In this document: piece after piece, positions 53,729 through 62,738 of the stretch
Layout of the letters: every line of letters begins with the position of its first letter
Numbering within the stretch: position 1 is the first letter of the stretch
Assembly: GCF_011758805.1 (NCBI RefSeq)
Contig: NZ_JAANOW010000001.1
Span: forward strand, 2,666,001 to 2,730,000
Direction of reading: 5' to 3'
DNA from: Mycolicibacterium fluoranthenivorans
GTDB taxonomy: Bacteria; Actinomycetota; Actinomycetes; Mycobacteriales; Mycobacteriaceae
Length of the DNA: 64,000 bases
The notes under the pieces: generated by a model
What the model was told of the DNA's origin: nothing
The model's input: only the letters and a program-made list of their open reading frames with translations
The model's database searches: none
Translations under genes and position numbers: made by a program

Positions 53729-56038
53729 ATGCCACGGTTCGCATGGGTAGCGAGTGCGGCGACGGTCACCACCGCCGCGTGGTGTGCATGGCTGATGGCG
53801 GGCTGGGGCGGACCAGACGTGGTATCGGCTGCCGATGATCTCGGTTTCGTGGCGGTGTCCGGATTTGCGACGAGCTGCGCCGGTTACACCGCGAGGCGTG
53901 CTCTCGATCGGCAACGGCTGGCGTGGATTCTCATCACGATCGGGCTGTTCGGCTGGACCGTGGGGTCGGCCGTATGGGCCTACTACGAATGGTGGTTGGG
54001 GACCGCGCCGTTTCCGTCCATCGCCGACGCCGGCTATCTCATGTTTCCGGTCTTCGTCTGCGCCGGGCTGCTGGTCCTGCCCGTCGGTGCGTCGCGGTAC
54101 ACCTATACCCGCCTCGTGCTGGACGGCGTGATCGTCGCGGGCTCGCTGTTCGTCATCGCCTGGTTCGCCGTGGTGCGGCAGATGTTCGAGAACGGCGGGG
54201 CAACGACATTCGAAGTCGGGCTGTCGCTGGCCTATCCGCTCACCGATCTGGTGGTGGTGACGGTGGCACTGCTGGTACTTGCGCGCGCCCGGCCCGGCAA
54301 CCGTGCCCCGCTGGTGCTGTTGACCGCCGGTGTCGTGCTGATGGCCCTGGCCGACTGCGGCTGGGCATATCTGACCTCCCACGACGACTACCGCACGATC
54401 AGCGTCGTCGATCTCGGCTGGGCGTTGGGGCTGCTGCTGATCGGGGTCGGCGCACTGCTGTCGTCGCACCTTCCGCGCTCCCATGTCGACGGAGCGAGCG
54501 CGCCGACAGCCGCCGCACTGTGGGTGCCGTATGTGCCGTTGGCCGTCGCCATGGTGATCGGCGTGGCCAATGTGGTGTGGGTACCGGAGCTGGCACCGGC
54601 GCTGGTGGCTTTCGTCCTGTTGGTGAGTGCCGTGGTGTTCCGTCAGGTCATCGTGGTGGGGGAGAACCGCCGGCTGCTGGCCAATGCCGAGGCGCAGGCC
54701 ATGCACGACCCGCTGACCGGGCTGGCCAACCGGGCCCTGTTCCAGGACCGGTTGACTCATGCGTTACTGCTGCATCGTCGCGACAAGCAGCCGGTGGCGG
54801 TGCTGTCGCTCGACCTCGACGATTTCAAGCTCGTCAACGACGGCCTGGGTCATCCGACCGGCGATATCCTGCTGACCAGCGTCGCCGAACGCATCGTGGG
54901 TGCCGCACGCAGCAGCGATACGATCGCCCGACTGGGCGGTGACGAATTCGCCGTACTGCTCGAAGGTGATGCCGAGCAGTCCATCCAGGTCGCACAGCGC
55001 ATTGCCGCCGGTTTCGGCGACCCGTTCGCCATCGAGGGCCACCACCTGCCACTTCGGCCCAGCGCAGGTCTGGCGATCGCGGCGCCCGAGGATCCGGAAC
55101 TGTCCGCCGAGGCGTTGATGGAGCGTGCCGACGTGGCGATGTACTCGGCGAAGCGGGCCCGAGCGCGCGAGGTGCGGGTGTTCTCGGCGGAGATGCAGCG
55201 CTCGGAGGGGCGATTGGCGAGTCGGACCCCGGTGGGAGGTGCCGCGACCCTGCAGATGCTCGGCGAGTTGCGCTCGGCGATTGACAACGACGAACTCATC
55301 CTGATGTATCAGCCGAAGTTCGACCTGCGTGACGAATCCATCGTCGGTGTCGAGGCACTGCTGCGCTGGCCACATCCCTCGCGCGGGCTGCTCTCGCCGG
55401 ACGAGTTTCTGGCGCTGGTCCGTGAGCACGGGTTGATACGTTCGGTGACCGAACTGGTGGTCACCCAAGCCCTGGATCAAGCGGCGCTGTGGCGCGATCG
55501 CGGGTTCACGGTGCCGATCGCGGTGAACCTGTTCGCTCCATCGCTGGCCGATCTGACCATGTCCGACCGCATCGTGCGGGCACTCGACGAGCGCGGCCTG
55601 GCATGCGAGACGCTGACGGTCGAGGTCACCGAGGATCTGTTGCTGGACAACGTCGACCGGACCCGCGCGGTAATCGAGACGCTGCGCGGGCACGGTGTGC
55701 GGGTGGCGCTCGATGACTTCGGTAGTGGGTATTCGACACTGGCCTACCTGCGCGATCTCCCGATCGACGAGATCAAACTTGATCGCGACTTCGTCAGCGC
55801 CGTACGCGGTGATCGACGGGCCGGAGTGATCGTGCGCACGGTCATCGCGCTGGCGCACGAACTGGGCATGACAACGGTCGCGGAGGGGATCGAGAACGCC
55901 GAAACCGTTGCGCTGCTTCGTGAATACGGCTGCCGCTATGTGCAGGGGTACTTCTACAGCGAGCCGCTTTCGGCCGCCGCGATGCTGGAACTACTCACGT
56001 CGGGTCGGACGGCACGAGACGCAGCGATACCGAGTTGA
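53729..56038 (+). CDS. Membrane-anchored GGDEF-EAL bifunctional c-di-GMP enzyme
   Basis: The 769-residue protein makes and/or breaks down cyclic di-GMP. Residues 1-310 form about nine transmembrane helices (a 7TM/MASE-like sensor). The GGDEF domain (about 325-480) keeps RLGGDEFAVLL and an inhibitory RxxD site (RSSD) five residues before it. The EAL domain (about 520-765) keeps GVEALLRW, the Asn in AVNLF, DDFGSGYSTL, IKLDRDF and EGIENAE, so both look active. TAGCCT stands 8 bp before the ATG, so a leaderless start is possible. Its end overlaps msrB by 44 bp. Confidence 0.88.
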   Translation: MPRFAWVASAATVTTAAWCAWLMAGWGGPDVVSAADDLGFVAVSGFATSCAGYTARRALDRQRLAWILITIGLFGWTVGSAVWAYYEWWLGTAPFPSIADAGYLMFPVFVCAGLLVLPVGASRYTYTRLVLDGVIVAGSLFVIAWFAVVRQMFENGGATTFEVGLSLAYPLTDLVVVTVALLVLARARPGNRAPLVLLTAGVVLMALADCGWAYLTSHDDYRTISVVDLGWALGLLLIGVGALLSSHLPRSHVDGASAPTAAALWVPYVPLAVAMVIGVANVVWVPELAPALVAFVLLVSAVVFRQVIVVGENRRLLANAEAQAMHDPLTGLANRALFQDRLTHALLLHRRDKQPVAVLSLDLDDFKLVNDGLGHPTGDILLTSVAERIVGAARSSDTIARLGGDEFAVLLEGDAEQSIQVAQRIAAGFGDPFAIEGHHLPLRPSAGLAIAAPEDPELSAEALMERADVAMYSAKRARAREVRVFSAEMQRSEGRLASRTPVGGAATLQMLGELRSAIDNDELILMYQPKFDLRDESIVGVEALLRWPHPSRGLLSPDEFLALVREHGLIRSVTELVVTQALDQAALWRDRGFTVPIAVNLFAPSLADLTMSDRIVRALDERGLACETLTVEVTEDLLLDNVDRTRAVIETLRGHGVRVALDDFGSGYSTLAYLRDLPIDEIKLDRDFVSAVRGDRRAGVIVRTVIALAHELGMTTVAEGIENAETVALLREYGCRYVQGYFYSEPLSAAAMLELLTSGRTARDAAIPS

Positions 56039-56408
56039 TGCAGTACCGCTGATCGGTGGGGGTCGGGTAGCCCTCGCCCTCGAACACATGGCCCAGGTGG
56101 CTGTGGCAGTTGGCGCACAGCACCTCGACGCGCGTCATCCCCAAGATGTCGTCCCTGCGCAGGATCACCGCCTCGGAGTCTTTCGGGTCGAAGAAAGACG
56201 GCCAGCCGCAATGGGATTCGAATTTCTCCGTGCTGCGGAACAGCTCTGCTCCGCAGGCCCGGCACTCGTAGACGCCGGGGGTCTTGGTGTCGGTGTACTC
56301 ACCGGTGAACGGCCGCTCCGTGCCGGCACGGCGGAGCACCGCGAACTCGGCCGCGCTGAGCTTCTCGCGCCACTCGTCATCGGTGAGCTGAATCTTCGGC
56401 TCGGTCAT
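55995..56408 (-). CDS. msrB: Peptide methionine (R)-S-oxide reductase MsrB
   Basis: MsrB reduces methionine-R-sulfoxide. The 137-residue protein has zinc sites CRAC and CANC, HCGWPSFFDPK, and the catalytic Cys in RYCINSVSLRL. Its ATG overlaps the stop of aftC (ATGA), so it is translated with aftC. The last 44 bp overlap the convergent c-di-GMP enzyme. Confidence 0.95.
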   Translation of the reverse strand: MTEPKIQLTDDEWREKLSAAEFAVLRRAGTERPFTGEYTDTKTPGVYECRACGAELFRSTEKFESHCGWPSFFDPKDSEAVILRRDDILGMTRVEVLCANCHSHLGHVFEGEGYPTPTDQRYCINSVSLRLVPSDPT

Positions 56409-57691
56409 GACGCCACGCTAGCGCGCGGCCGGTCTTCCGTCATCCAGGGTGGATCGATACCGGAATCCAGCCGGCCGTCGGCCTTGGCGTCCAGGTAGCG
56501 GTAATACAGCACGCAGAACACCACCACCAGCAGCAGTGACCAGCCGTAGGTGATCTTCATGTACTCCAGGAACCGTCCGGTGGTCGGCCAACGCCACATC
56601 AACCACCGGTCCATCGTGAGGAACCCGTAGACCCCGAGCCAGGCCGGCCAGTTGCGCACCACCGAGTTCGGCAATACCACCGTCATCAGGAACGGGAACA
56701 ACATCATCGAGTAGTAGCCCTGCGCCAGCGACAGCACCAGCCACGAGGTGATCAGCAGGACACCGGAGGAGGTCAGCATCCAGAACAGCGGATCGCGCAC
56801 CCGGTAGTACCGGTACAGCAGCCACAAGCTGACCGCGGCCAGCACCAGCGCGACCACCCGCAACAACAGGATCAGCCACATCGGTAGGCCGTAGTAGATG
56901 CCGTTGCCCAGGATCGAGGAGTTGAAGTAGTCCCGGGTGGACAGGATGTACGGGACGGTGTTGCGGAGGAAACCCATCGGGTCGGCGGACAGGGGCCAGG
57001 CCACCGCGTTGAACACCAGCGGCACCGCGAACGCCGTCACCAGGGCACGCCACTGCCGGTTGAGCAGCGGCAGCAACAACAGCACGGCCAATAGGGGCTT
57101 GAGTACCAGCGTCAGCCCGATGGCCGCGCCCGCCCACCACTGATGGCTCACCTTGCCGGACAGCAACCAGTAGAAGAACAGCACCTCGGCCAGCAGCAGG
57201 CAGCCGTTGATATTGGTGAAGACCAAGGTGTTGGTCACCGATTCGGTGCAGTACACCGCCAGCAGCAGGGCCGGGAATGCCACCGAGGTCAGCGAGAATT
57301 TGAACAGCCGTACCAGAATGCCGCAGGCGATGATGATCGCGATCGAGTTGAACGCGACAAACCAGAAGCGCGACGCGAACTCCGGCAGGAACCCGAACGG
57401 GGCCAACAGCAGGGTGCCGCCCGGGGGGTACAGGTAGTGCGGATCGACGTAGTTGAAGTGCTCGTTGTAGATGTCCCAGTGCCGCCGGAAATTCGAGACC
57501 GCACGGTACACCGTCCCGAAGTCGTCGGTGATGTAGCCATTGGTGGTGAGCACGTAACTGCGGTGGATGATCGACATGATGGCGATCGGCCACAGCGCGG
57601 ACCGGACCACATCGGCGGTGGTGGGAGCGGACGTGCGAGGTCGAAAGACGCTCAGGATGGTATCGGTTGGCGCCACCAGCGCACCGTACAC
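56405..57691 (-). CDS. aftC: Alpha-(1->3)-arabinofuranosyltransferase AftC
   Basis: AftC adds alpha-1,3-arabinofuranose branches to arabinogalactan and lipoarabinomannan in the cell envelope from decaprenyl-phosphoryl arabinose. The 428-residue GT-C enzyme has about ten membrane helices. GYITDDFGTVYRAVSNFRR holds the external Asp-Asp motif, and YVDPHYLYPPGG follows. VLTTNG, RDYFNSSILGNGIYYGLP and SLAQGYYSMMLFPFLMTVVLP are shared with Rv2673. The GTG at 57691 (MYGALV) is the homologous start. Confidence 0.93.
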   Translation of the reverse strand: MYGALVAPTDTILSVFRPRTSAPTTADVVRSALWPIAIMSIIHRSYVLTTNGYITDDFGTVYRAVSNFRRHWDIYNEHFNYVDPHYLYPPGGTLLLAPFGFLPEFASRFWFVAFNSIAIIIACGILVRLFKFSLTSVAFPALLLAVYCTESVTNTLVFTNINGCLLLAEVLFFYWLLSGKVSHQWWAGAAIGLTLVLKPLLAVLLLLPLLNRQWRALVTAFAVPLVFNAVAWPLSADPMGFLRNTVPYILSTRDYFNSSILGNGIYYGLPMWLILLLRVVALVLAAVSLWLLYRYYRVRDPLFWMLTSSGVLLITSWLVLSLAQGYYSMMLFPFLMTVVLPNSVVRNWPAWLGVYGFLTMDRWLMWRWPTTGRFLEYMKITYGWSLLLVVVFCVLYYRYLDAKADGRLDSGIDPPWMTEDRPRASVAS

Positions 57692-57711
57692 CGGAGTGCG
57701 GCGGGCTCCGT

Positions 57712-59274
57712 TCAGGCGGGGCAGAACGTGTCGTTGCCCGGCAGCTTCCCAGTGTCCAGATAGCCCAGTACCGGCGCGAGGGCACACGGTGAGTAGATGC
57801 TGGCGCCATGGCCGATGCCCTGCCAGATCACCCGCTTGCTGGTGGCGCCGGCGTTGATCATGGTGGCGGCCACCGCGGCCACCCCCTCATTGCCGATGAT
57901 CGGATCGTTCTGTACGCCGAGCAGCAACACCGGGATCTTGAGGTCCTTGGGATCCTTCGGTGCGGTGCCGCTCGGCCAGCTCAGGCAGTTGACCATGCGC
58001 AGCGCCCCGACAGCACCGAACTGCGGGTACAGCTTCGGCCAGGCGACGACGAGTTCGCGGACCCGGTCCGGAGTGGGCCGGTTGAGTGCGTCGCTGCAGC
58101 CGTTGACGAACTGACCATCGGTCTGGCGTGTGGCTTCGGCCTGGCTGATCAGAGTGTTCAGTGCAGCTGCGTCGCCCCCGCGGGCCGAGGCGAGTGCTCC
58201 CGCAAGCGCATTGGTGGCCGCGACGCGGTCCCCGCGCGGGAAGGCCAGTGCGGTGCTGATCGCGTCGGTGATGGCGGCGACGGAGGCGCCGCCGGGACCG
58301 TTGCCGGCTCGGGCGGAGGAGAGGATCGCGTCGATGGCGCCCTTCGGGTCCGGGCCGAGCGGGCAGTTCACGGCGGCGCATTGCGCGGCGAACGCATCCA
58401 ATGCGGCCTGCTGCCCCTTCACCTTCTGCTCGGCGGTGGCTTCGGCGTTGATGGCCAGCGGCAGCGGCGAATCGAGGACCAGGCGGGACACCTTGTTCTG
58501 ATGGGATCCGGCGTAGGCGAGCGCCACCTGCGCGCCGTTGCCGATGCCCAGCAGCGCGACGGTGTCGACATCCCAGGTGCTGCGCAGCCGCTCGATGTCC
58601 TCCGCGGCGTGCGCATTGTCGTAGGCGGAGTCGCCGGGGGCGATGGTGTCGGTGCAGCTGGTGGTGGCGGTCTGGGCGATCGCGCTCAGGTTGGCCACCG
58701 GGTCGTCGCCGGACTCGAACTGGGCCTGGTCGATCATCTCCTGGCGGTCGTAGGAGTCGCGGCAGTTGATGGCCGCCGACAGGCCGATACCGCGCCGGTC
58801 GATGGCGACGACGGGATGTGTCTTGAGCACATCGGCGCCGCTGCGGGTCAGCCAGACCGGCAGCTGGCTGGACGACGGCAGGTCGCTACCGGTGGTCATC
58901 ACCAGCGGGCCGGCGTCGGCGGGGGTGTCGGCCGTGGTGGCCCGGACCACGCCGATGGCGATGCTGCCGTTGGCGCCGCTGATCGGGTCCAGATCGGCGT
59001 CGAAGGTGGCGCAGTCCAGTTTGATCCCGGGCACCGGGGCGGTCGACGCGGCGGTGAACGTCTGAGCCGTGCAATCCCGCCACTGCAGAGCTTGATCGTT
59101 CTTGGGTGCAGCGATCGGTGGCGGGCCGGCGACCGTGCTGGTGGTCGCGGGCTGGCCCTGCGGGCCGGCACCGGCGTCGGTGGCATAGCGCGGGTTTGCG
59201 GCCAGCAACGGGGCACACGATGTCAGCAGCAACACCGCAGCCGAGATACTCGCGGCCCGAACCAGATGACGCAT
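57712..59274 (-). CDS. Alpha/beta-hydrolase lipoprotein, TAP/SlpD-like, nucleophile missing (Rv2672-like)
   Basis: The 520-residue protein has a lipoprotein signal ending LLTSC. The body is an alpha/beta-hydrolase of the tripeptidyl-aminopeptidase type: PVVAIDRRGIGLSAAINCR, a C-terminal TAP-like part with PVLLLGVQNDPIIGNEG, and GIGHGASIYSPCALAPVLGYL. At the nucleophile elbow the sequence is LLGIGNGAQVALAYAG, with Gly where Ser is expected in GxSxG. It is therefore probably catalytically altered or inactive. It lies between ribD and aftC on the same strand, with 20 bp to each. Confidence 0.82.
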   Translation of the reverse strand: MRHLVRAASISAAVLLLTSCAPLLAANPRYATDAGAGPQGQPATTSTVAGPPPIAAPKNDQALQWRDCTAQTFTAASTAPVPGIKLDCATFDADLDPISGANGSIAIGVVRATTADTPADAGPLVMTTGSDLPSSSQLPVWLTRSGADVLKTHPVVAIDRRGIGLSAAINCRDSYDRQEMIDQAQFESGDDPVANLSAIAQTATTSCTDTIAPGDSAYDNAHAAEDIERLRSTWDVDTVALLGIGNGAQVALAYAGSHQNKVSRLVLDSPLPLAINAEATAEQKVKGQQAALDAFAAQCAAVNCPLGPDPKGAIDAILSSARAGNGPGGASVAAITDAISTALAFPRGDRVAATNALAGALASARGGDAAALNTLISQAEATRQTDGQFVNGCSDALNRPTPDRVRELVVAWPKLYPQFGAVGALRMVNCLSWPSGTAPKDPKDLKIPVLLLGVQNDPIIGNEGVAAVAATMINAGATSKRVIWQGIGHGASIYSPCALAPVLGYLDTGKLPGNDTFCPA

Positions 59275-59294
59275 GCCGACCACAGTAGCGATGG

Positions 59295-60083
59295 TCACTG
59301 CGGGTGCTCGTGCGCCGCACGGCTGTAGCGCGTGTAGAGGTAGCCCTCCGAATCGGTGAGCACATGCCGGCGCTGCATCCGGTGCAGCGCCTCGGTCGGG
59401 CTGTCGGTGACCCGTTTGGCTTTACCGCCGACGACGAACGGCGCGATGGTCAGACACAGCTCGTCGAGCAGGTCGGCGGCGATGAAGGTGCCCAGCAGGC
59501 TGGGACCACCCTCGGTGAGCACCCGGGTCAACCCGAGCCCGGCCAGGGTGGCGACCATGGCGTGTGGGTCCACCTCATCGGGGTCGGCGGCCGAACAGTC
59601 GTGCACCGCGGCCAGCCCGGACAGCCGGGTTCGGGCGTCGATGGCGGCATTGTGGGAGGTCAGCACGAGCGGTGGGATCTCGGTGTGGCTGAACACGAGC
59701 AGGTCGTGGTTCAGCTGCGCCGACCGGGTGACGATCGCGATGGGGGGCACCTCGGCCTGGCCACGGTCTTGGCGAGCGGCACGTTCACCGGCGCCCAGCT
59801 GTGCGCCCGAATAGTTCTCGGTACGGACGGTCCCGGCACCGACCACCACGACATCGGCGAGTTCGCGCATCAGTCCGAACAGTGCCCGGTCCCCGGCACC
59901 GCCGAGCCCACCCGAGCGGCCACCGGTGGTGGCCGCGCCGTCCAGGCTGGTGACGAAGTTGGCCCGAACCCAGCAGGCGGTCAGGGCGTCGGGATAGGCG
60001 TACTGCCTGGCCAGCCCGCCGTCGGTGGCGCCGTCTGCGGGTTGCAGTGTTGTGAGTTCCGTCCCAGCAGCGGCATCCGACAT
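59295..60083 (-). CDS. ribD: RibD C-terminal reductase-domain protein (Rv2671-like)
   Basis: The 262-residue protein contains only the reductase domain of RibD (DHFR-like fold) and no deaminase part. Signs are WVRANFVTSLDGAATTGGRSGGL, LADVVVVGAGTVRTENYSG, LTRVLTEGGPSLLGTFIAADLLDELCLTIAPFVVGG. The M. tuberculosis homologue Rv2671 reduces dihydrofolate as a side activity and confers p-aminosalicylate resistance when over-produced. The start MSDAAAG at 60083 is used; an ATG 9 bp upstream is possible. It is divergent from zapE. Confidence 0.9.
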   Translation of the reverse strand: MSDAAAGTELTTLQPADGATDGGLARQYAYPDALTACWVRANFVTSLDGAATTGGRSGGLGGAGDRALFGLMRELADVVVVGAGTVRTENYSGAQLGAGERAARQDRGQAEVPPIAIVTRSAQLNHDLLVFSHTEIPPLVLTSHNAAIDARTRLSGLAAVHDCSAADPDEVDPHAMVATLAGLGLTRVLTEGGPSLLGTFIAADLLDELCLTIAPFVVGGKAKRVTDSPTEALHRMQRRHVLTDSEGYLYTRYSRAAHEHPQ

Positions 60084-60118
60084 GGGGATCATTGCAGCAC
60101 GTCGATAGGGTGCACGAC

Positions 60119-61156
60119 ATGCAAAGCGGCGCGGGCGTCGAAGCTCTGGTGGATCGGCATCCCAAGGTCACACCGGAACAGCTGGTCGCACGGTTGGTAC
60201 CGCCGCCGACGTTCGCCGATGTCAGTTTCGACACCTACCGTCCAGATCCGGCCGAGCCGTCGCAGGCCGCGGCCGTGGTCAAGTGCCGCACATTCACCGA
60301 GCAGGCGCTGGACCGGCGCGCGGGCAAGAAGAAGCTGTTCGGCAAACGGGAGGTGCTGCCCGGAGTCGGGGTCTACCTCGACGGTGGGTTCGGTGTCGGC
60401 AAGACGCACCTGCTGGCCTCCACCTATTACGCGCTGTCGAACGCCGAGGTGGCGCCGACGGCGTTCGCGACCTTCGGCGAGCTGACCCAGTTGGCCGGGG
60501 TGTTCGGTTTCACCGAGTGCATCGATCTGCTCGCCGAGTACGTGGTGGTGTGTATCGACGAGTTCGAACTCGACGACCCGGGCAACACCACGCTGATCTC
60601 CCGGTTGCTCTCGGCTCTGGTGGAGCGCGGGGTGTCGATCGCGGCCACCTCCAACACGTTGCCCGAGCAACTCGGTGAGGGCCGGTTCGCCGCGCAGGAT
60701 TTCCTGCGCGAGATCAACACGCTGGCCTCGATCTTCACCACCGTGCGGGTCGAGGGCCCGGACTACCGGCACCGTGGGCTGCCGCCCGCTCCGGAACCGC
60801 TGTCCGACGAGGATGTGCGCGCTCGGGCGGTCGGGGTGTCGGGGGCGACGCTGGACGATTTCGACGCGCTGTGTGCCCATCTGGCGACCATGCACCCGTC
60901 GCGGTATCACGCGTTGATCGACGGGGTCGACGAGGTGTTCATCACCGGGGTGCACCCGATCACCGATCAGAGTGTGGCGCTGCGGTTGGTGGCGCTGACC
61001 GACCGGCTCTACGACGCGGGCGTGCCGATTCTGGCCTCGGGCACCAAGCTGGACACCATCTTCAGCGAGGAGATGCTGGCCGGTGGGTTCCGCAAGAAGT
61101 ACCTGCGTGCCACGTCGCGCCTGTTGGCGCTGACCGCGGCCGCCCAGGTTTCGTAG
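60119..61156 (+). CDS. zapE: AFG1-type ATPase, cell division protein ZapE family (Rv2670c-like)
   Basis: The 345-residue AAA-type ATPase has Walker A GGFGVGKTHL, Walker B VVCIDEFEL, sensor IAATSNTLPEQLGEGRF, and the C-terminal LDTIFSEEMLAGGFRKKYLRATSRL. ZapE/AFG1 proteins act in division under stress or in quality control of membrane proteins. The ATG at 60119 or the GTG at 60110 may start it. It is divergent from ribD with 35 bp between. Confidence 0.9.
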   Translation: MQSGAGVEALVDRHPKVTPEQLVARLVPPPTFADVSFDTYRPDPAEPSQAAAVVKCRTFTEQALDRRAGKKKLFGKREVLPGVGVYLDGGFGVGKTHLLASTYYALSNAEVAPTAFATFGELTQLAGVFGFTECIDLLAEYVVVCIDEFELDDPGNTTLISRLLSALVERGVSIAATSNTLPEQLGEGRFAAQDFLREINTLASIFTTVRVEGPDYRHRGLPPAPEPLSDEDVRARAVGVSGATLDDFDALCAHLATMHPSRYHALIDGVDEVFITGVHPITDQSVALRLVALTDRLYDAGVPILASGTKLDTIFSEEMLAGGFRKKYLRATSRLLALTAAAQVS

Positions 61157-61188
61157 CGGAGGGCAGGAGCGCAGCGACCCGGGAATCG

Positions 61189-61713
61189 TTACAGCGGTCG
61201 CACCATCACGTAGTCGTTCTCGACGTGTCCGCCCAGCCGGAACGTCTTGGTGCCGCTGACGGTGAATCCCGACTTGGCGTAGAAGCGTTGGGCCCGTTGG
61301 TTTTCCTGGTTGACGCCCAGCCACACGCACGCCGCCCCGAGCGCCGCGCTGTGGTCCAGCACCTCGACCATCAGCGCCGCGGAGACCCCGGCGCCGTGCA
61401 CGTCGGGCAGGGCGTACATCTTGGACAGTTCCACCGCCGGCCGCAGCGTGACTGCGCCGGCCACCGCGGGATCGTCGGGCACGCCCCGAATCAGCATGGC
61501 GTAGCCCAGGATTCGGGTGTCATCGCGCGCGATCAGCACCACCCGGGCCGGGTCGTCGAGATACTTCGCGAAGTTCTGCACCGCGAGGTTGTCCGCGACG
61601 AAGGCCGCGACATTGTCGGGGGACACCGCGGGTGGGCAGGCCAGCGGGAAGGTGGTCGCGGCAACCTCGGCCAGTTCGGGCAGATCCGCAGGGGTGGCTG
61701 ACTCGACGCGCAT
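61189..61713 (-). CDS. GNAT-family N-acetyltransferase (Rv2669-like)
   Basis: The 174-residue protein has the GNAT fold. The acetyl-CoA-binding region is VELSKMYALPDVHGAGVSAALMVEVLD, where the usual Q/RxxGxG/A motif is altered to PDVHGAGVSAAL. WLGVNQENQRAQRFYAKSGF is the conserved end. The ATG at 61713 starts MRVESATPADL. Its substrate is unknown. It follows the secreted protein gene after 5 bp in the same direction. Confidence 0.88.
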   Translation of the reverse strand: MRVESATPADLPELAEVAATTFPLACPPAVSPDNVAAFVADNLAVQNFAKYLDDPARVVLIARDDTRILGYAMLIRGVPDDPAVAGAVTLRPAVELSKMYALPDVHGAGVSAALMVEVLDHSAALGAACVWLGVNQENQRAQRFYAKSGFTVSGTKTFRLGGHVENDYVMVRPL

Positions 61714-61718
61714 GCGCC

Positions 61719-62273
61719 TTACGGTAGCGGGGTGCCGGGCTGCCAGATGTTCCACTGCGCCAGGTGGGTTCCCGTCTGCGGGTTGAGCATCACCACATTG
61801 GTTACCAGGCCGCGGTACACATCCCAGTAGATCGCGCCGTTGACGGTCGACCCCGGAGCAGCGTTGAGTAGCGCGGTCTCCAGTGAGTCCGGCGCGTCGG
61901 TGTGCTTGGCGGCGTAGGCGTCGGCGTAGGGGGTGACACCGCTGAACGTGGTCGCGATCGCCAGCTTGTACGGGTTGGGCGCCGAGAGGACGTGCACGGT
62001 GATCGGTGCCTTCCACGGTCCGCCGGTGGCCCGCCAGCGCGGCGAGCCGTTCCAGGTCCAGCCCGGCGGCACGTCCGTGGGAACGACATCGTGCACGGTG
62101 ACGTCGGCGGCGAAATCGTCGAACTGCACGTGCAGGGTGTCACCCAGATTGCCGATCGGGGTGATCGGAGCGGCGGCCGGCGGTGCGGCCGGGGCCGCAG
62201 GAGCCAGCCCCACGGCCATCACCGCCGTCAAACCAGCAAGCACTACCGACATCATCCGAAGCATGTCTGGCAT
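61719..62273 (-). CDS. Secreted protein, DUF1942-like (Rv2668-like)
   Basis: The 184-residue protein has a signal peptide (MLRMMSVVLAGLTAVMAVGLAPAAPA, split by a few residues from the first Met) and then a beta-rich domain (LGDTLHVQFDDFAADVTVHDVVP, APITVHVLSAPNPYK). It resembles the MPT63-like DUF1942 family of exported immunogenic proteins. ATG codons at 62273 and 62264 could start it. It is the first of two genes with the GNAT gene. The function is unknown. Confidence 0.8.
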   Translation of the reverse strand: MPDMLRMMSVVLAGLTAVMAVGLAPAAPAAPPAAAPITPIGNLGDTLHVQFDDFAADVTVHDVVPTDVPPGWTWNGSPRWRATGGPWKAPITVHVLSAPNPYKLAIATTFSGVTPYADAYAAKHTDAPDSLETALLNAAPGSTVNGAIYWDVYRGLVTNVVMLNPQTGTHLAQWNIWQPGTPLP

Positions 62274-62304
62274 CTTGGCACATGGTTTGCCGCGCGTCGG
62301 AGCT

Positions 62305-62730
62305 TTACTCCACCCAGGGGCCGTGGCCGCCGATCGAGTCGATGCGGATCCGGGTCAGGAAACCTTCGGGGGAGTTGGGCGGGGGGAAGTGTTCGTCGGA
62401 GCCCAGCAGTGCGATGGCCAGGTCCTTGAGCAGTTCCGGCGCCCCGCCCTCGACGATCCGCGCGCTTCCGCTCACGGACAGGTACTCGCGCTGCTGCCCG
62501 GGTTTGGGCGAGGCCAGGATGGTGACCGCGACGTTCGGCTCCCGGCGCACGTTACGCACCTTCTTGTAGCTGTCGGACAGGTGCGCGGCCACCAGTTCGT
62601 CACCGTCGGGAGTGGACTGAACGGCCACCCAGACCACCGATACCTGCGGACTGCCGTCGGGGTTGATGGTGACGAGCGTGGCGTCGGCGCCCGCTCCGAT
62701 CAGGGCACGTGCCGCGTCGTTGAGTGTCAT
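62305..62730 (-). CDS. PPOX-class flavin/F420-dependent oxidoreductase
   Basis: The 141-residue split-barrel protein of the pyridoxamine-5'-phosphate-oxidase type has ATLVTINPDGSPQVSVVWVAV at the N-terminus, KVRNVRREPNVAVTIL and YLSVSGSARIVEGG. These are typical of F420-dependent mycobacterial members. The substrate is unknown. It lies 8 bp after clpC2 on the same strand and is probably cotranscribed with it. Confidence 0.88.
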   Translation of the reverse strand: MTLNDAARALIGAGADATLVTINPDGSPQVSVVWVAVQSTPDGDELVAAHLSDSYKKVRNVRREPNVAVTILASPKPGQQREYLSVSGSARIVEGGAPELLKDLAIALLGSDEHFPPPNSPEGFLTRIRIDSIGGHGPWVE

Positions 62731-62738
62731 GGCATCTT

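Noticed and set aside
57712..59274. Calling the Rv2672-like gene a pseudogene because the Ser is missing
   Set aside because: The frame is intact over the full length with a good lipoprotein signal; loss of one residue suggests changed function, not decay.
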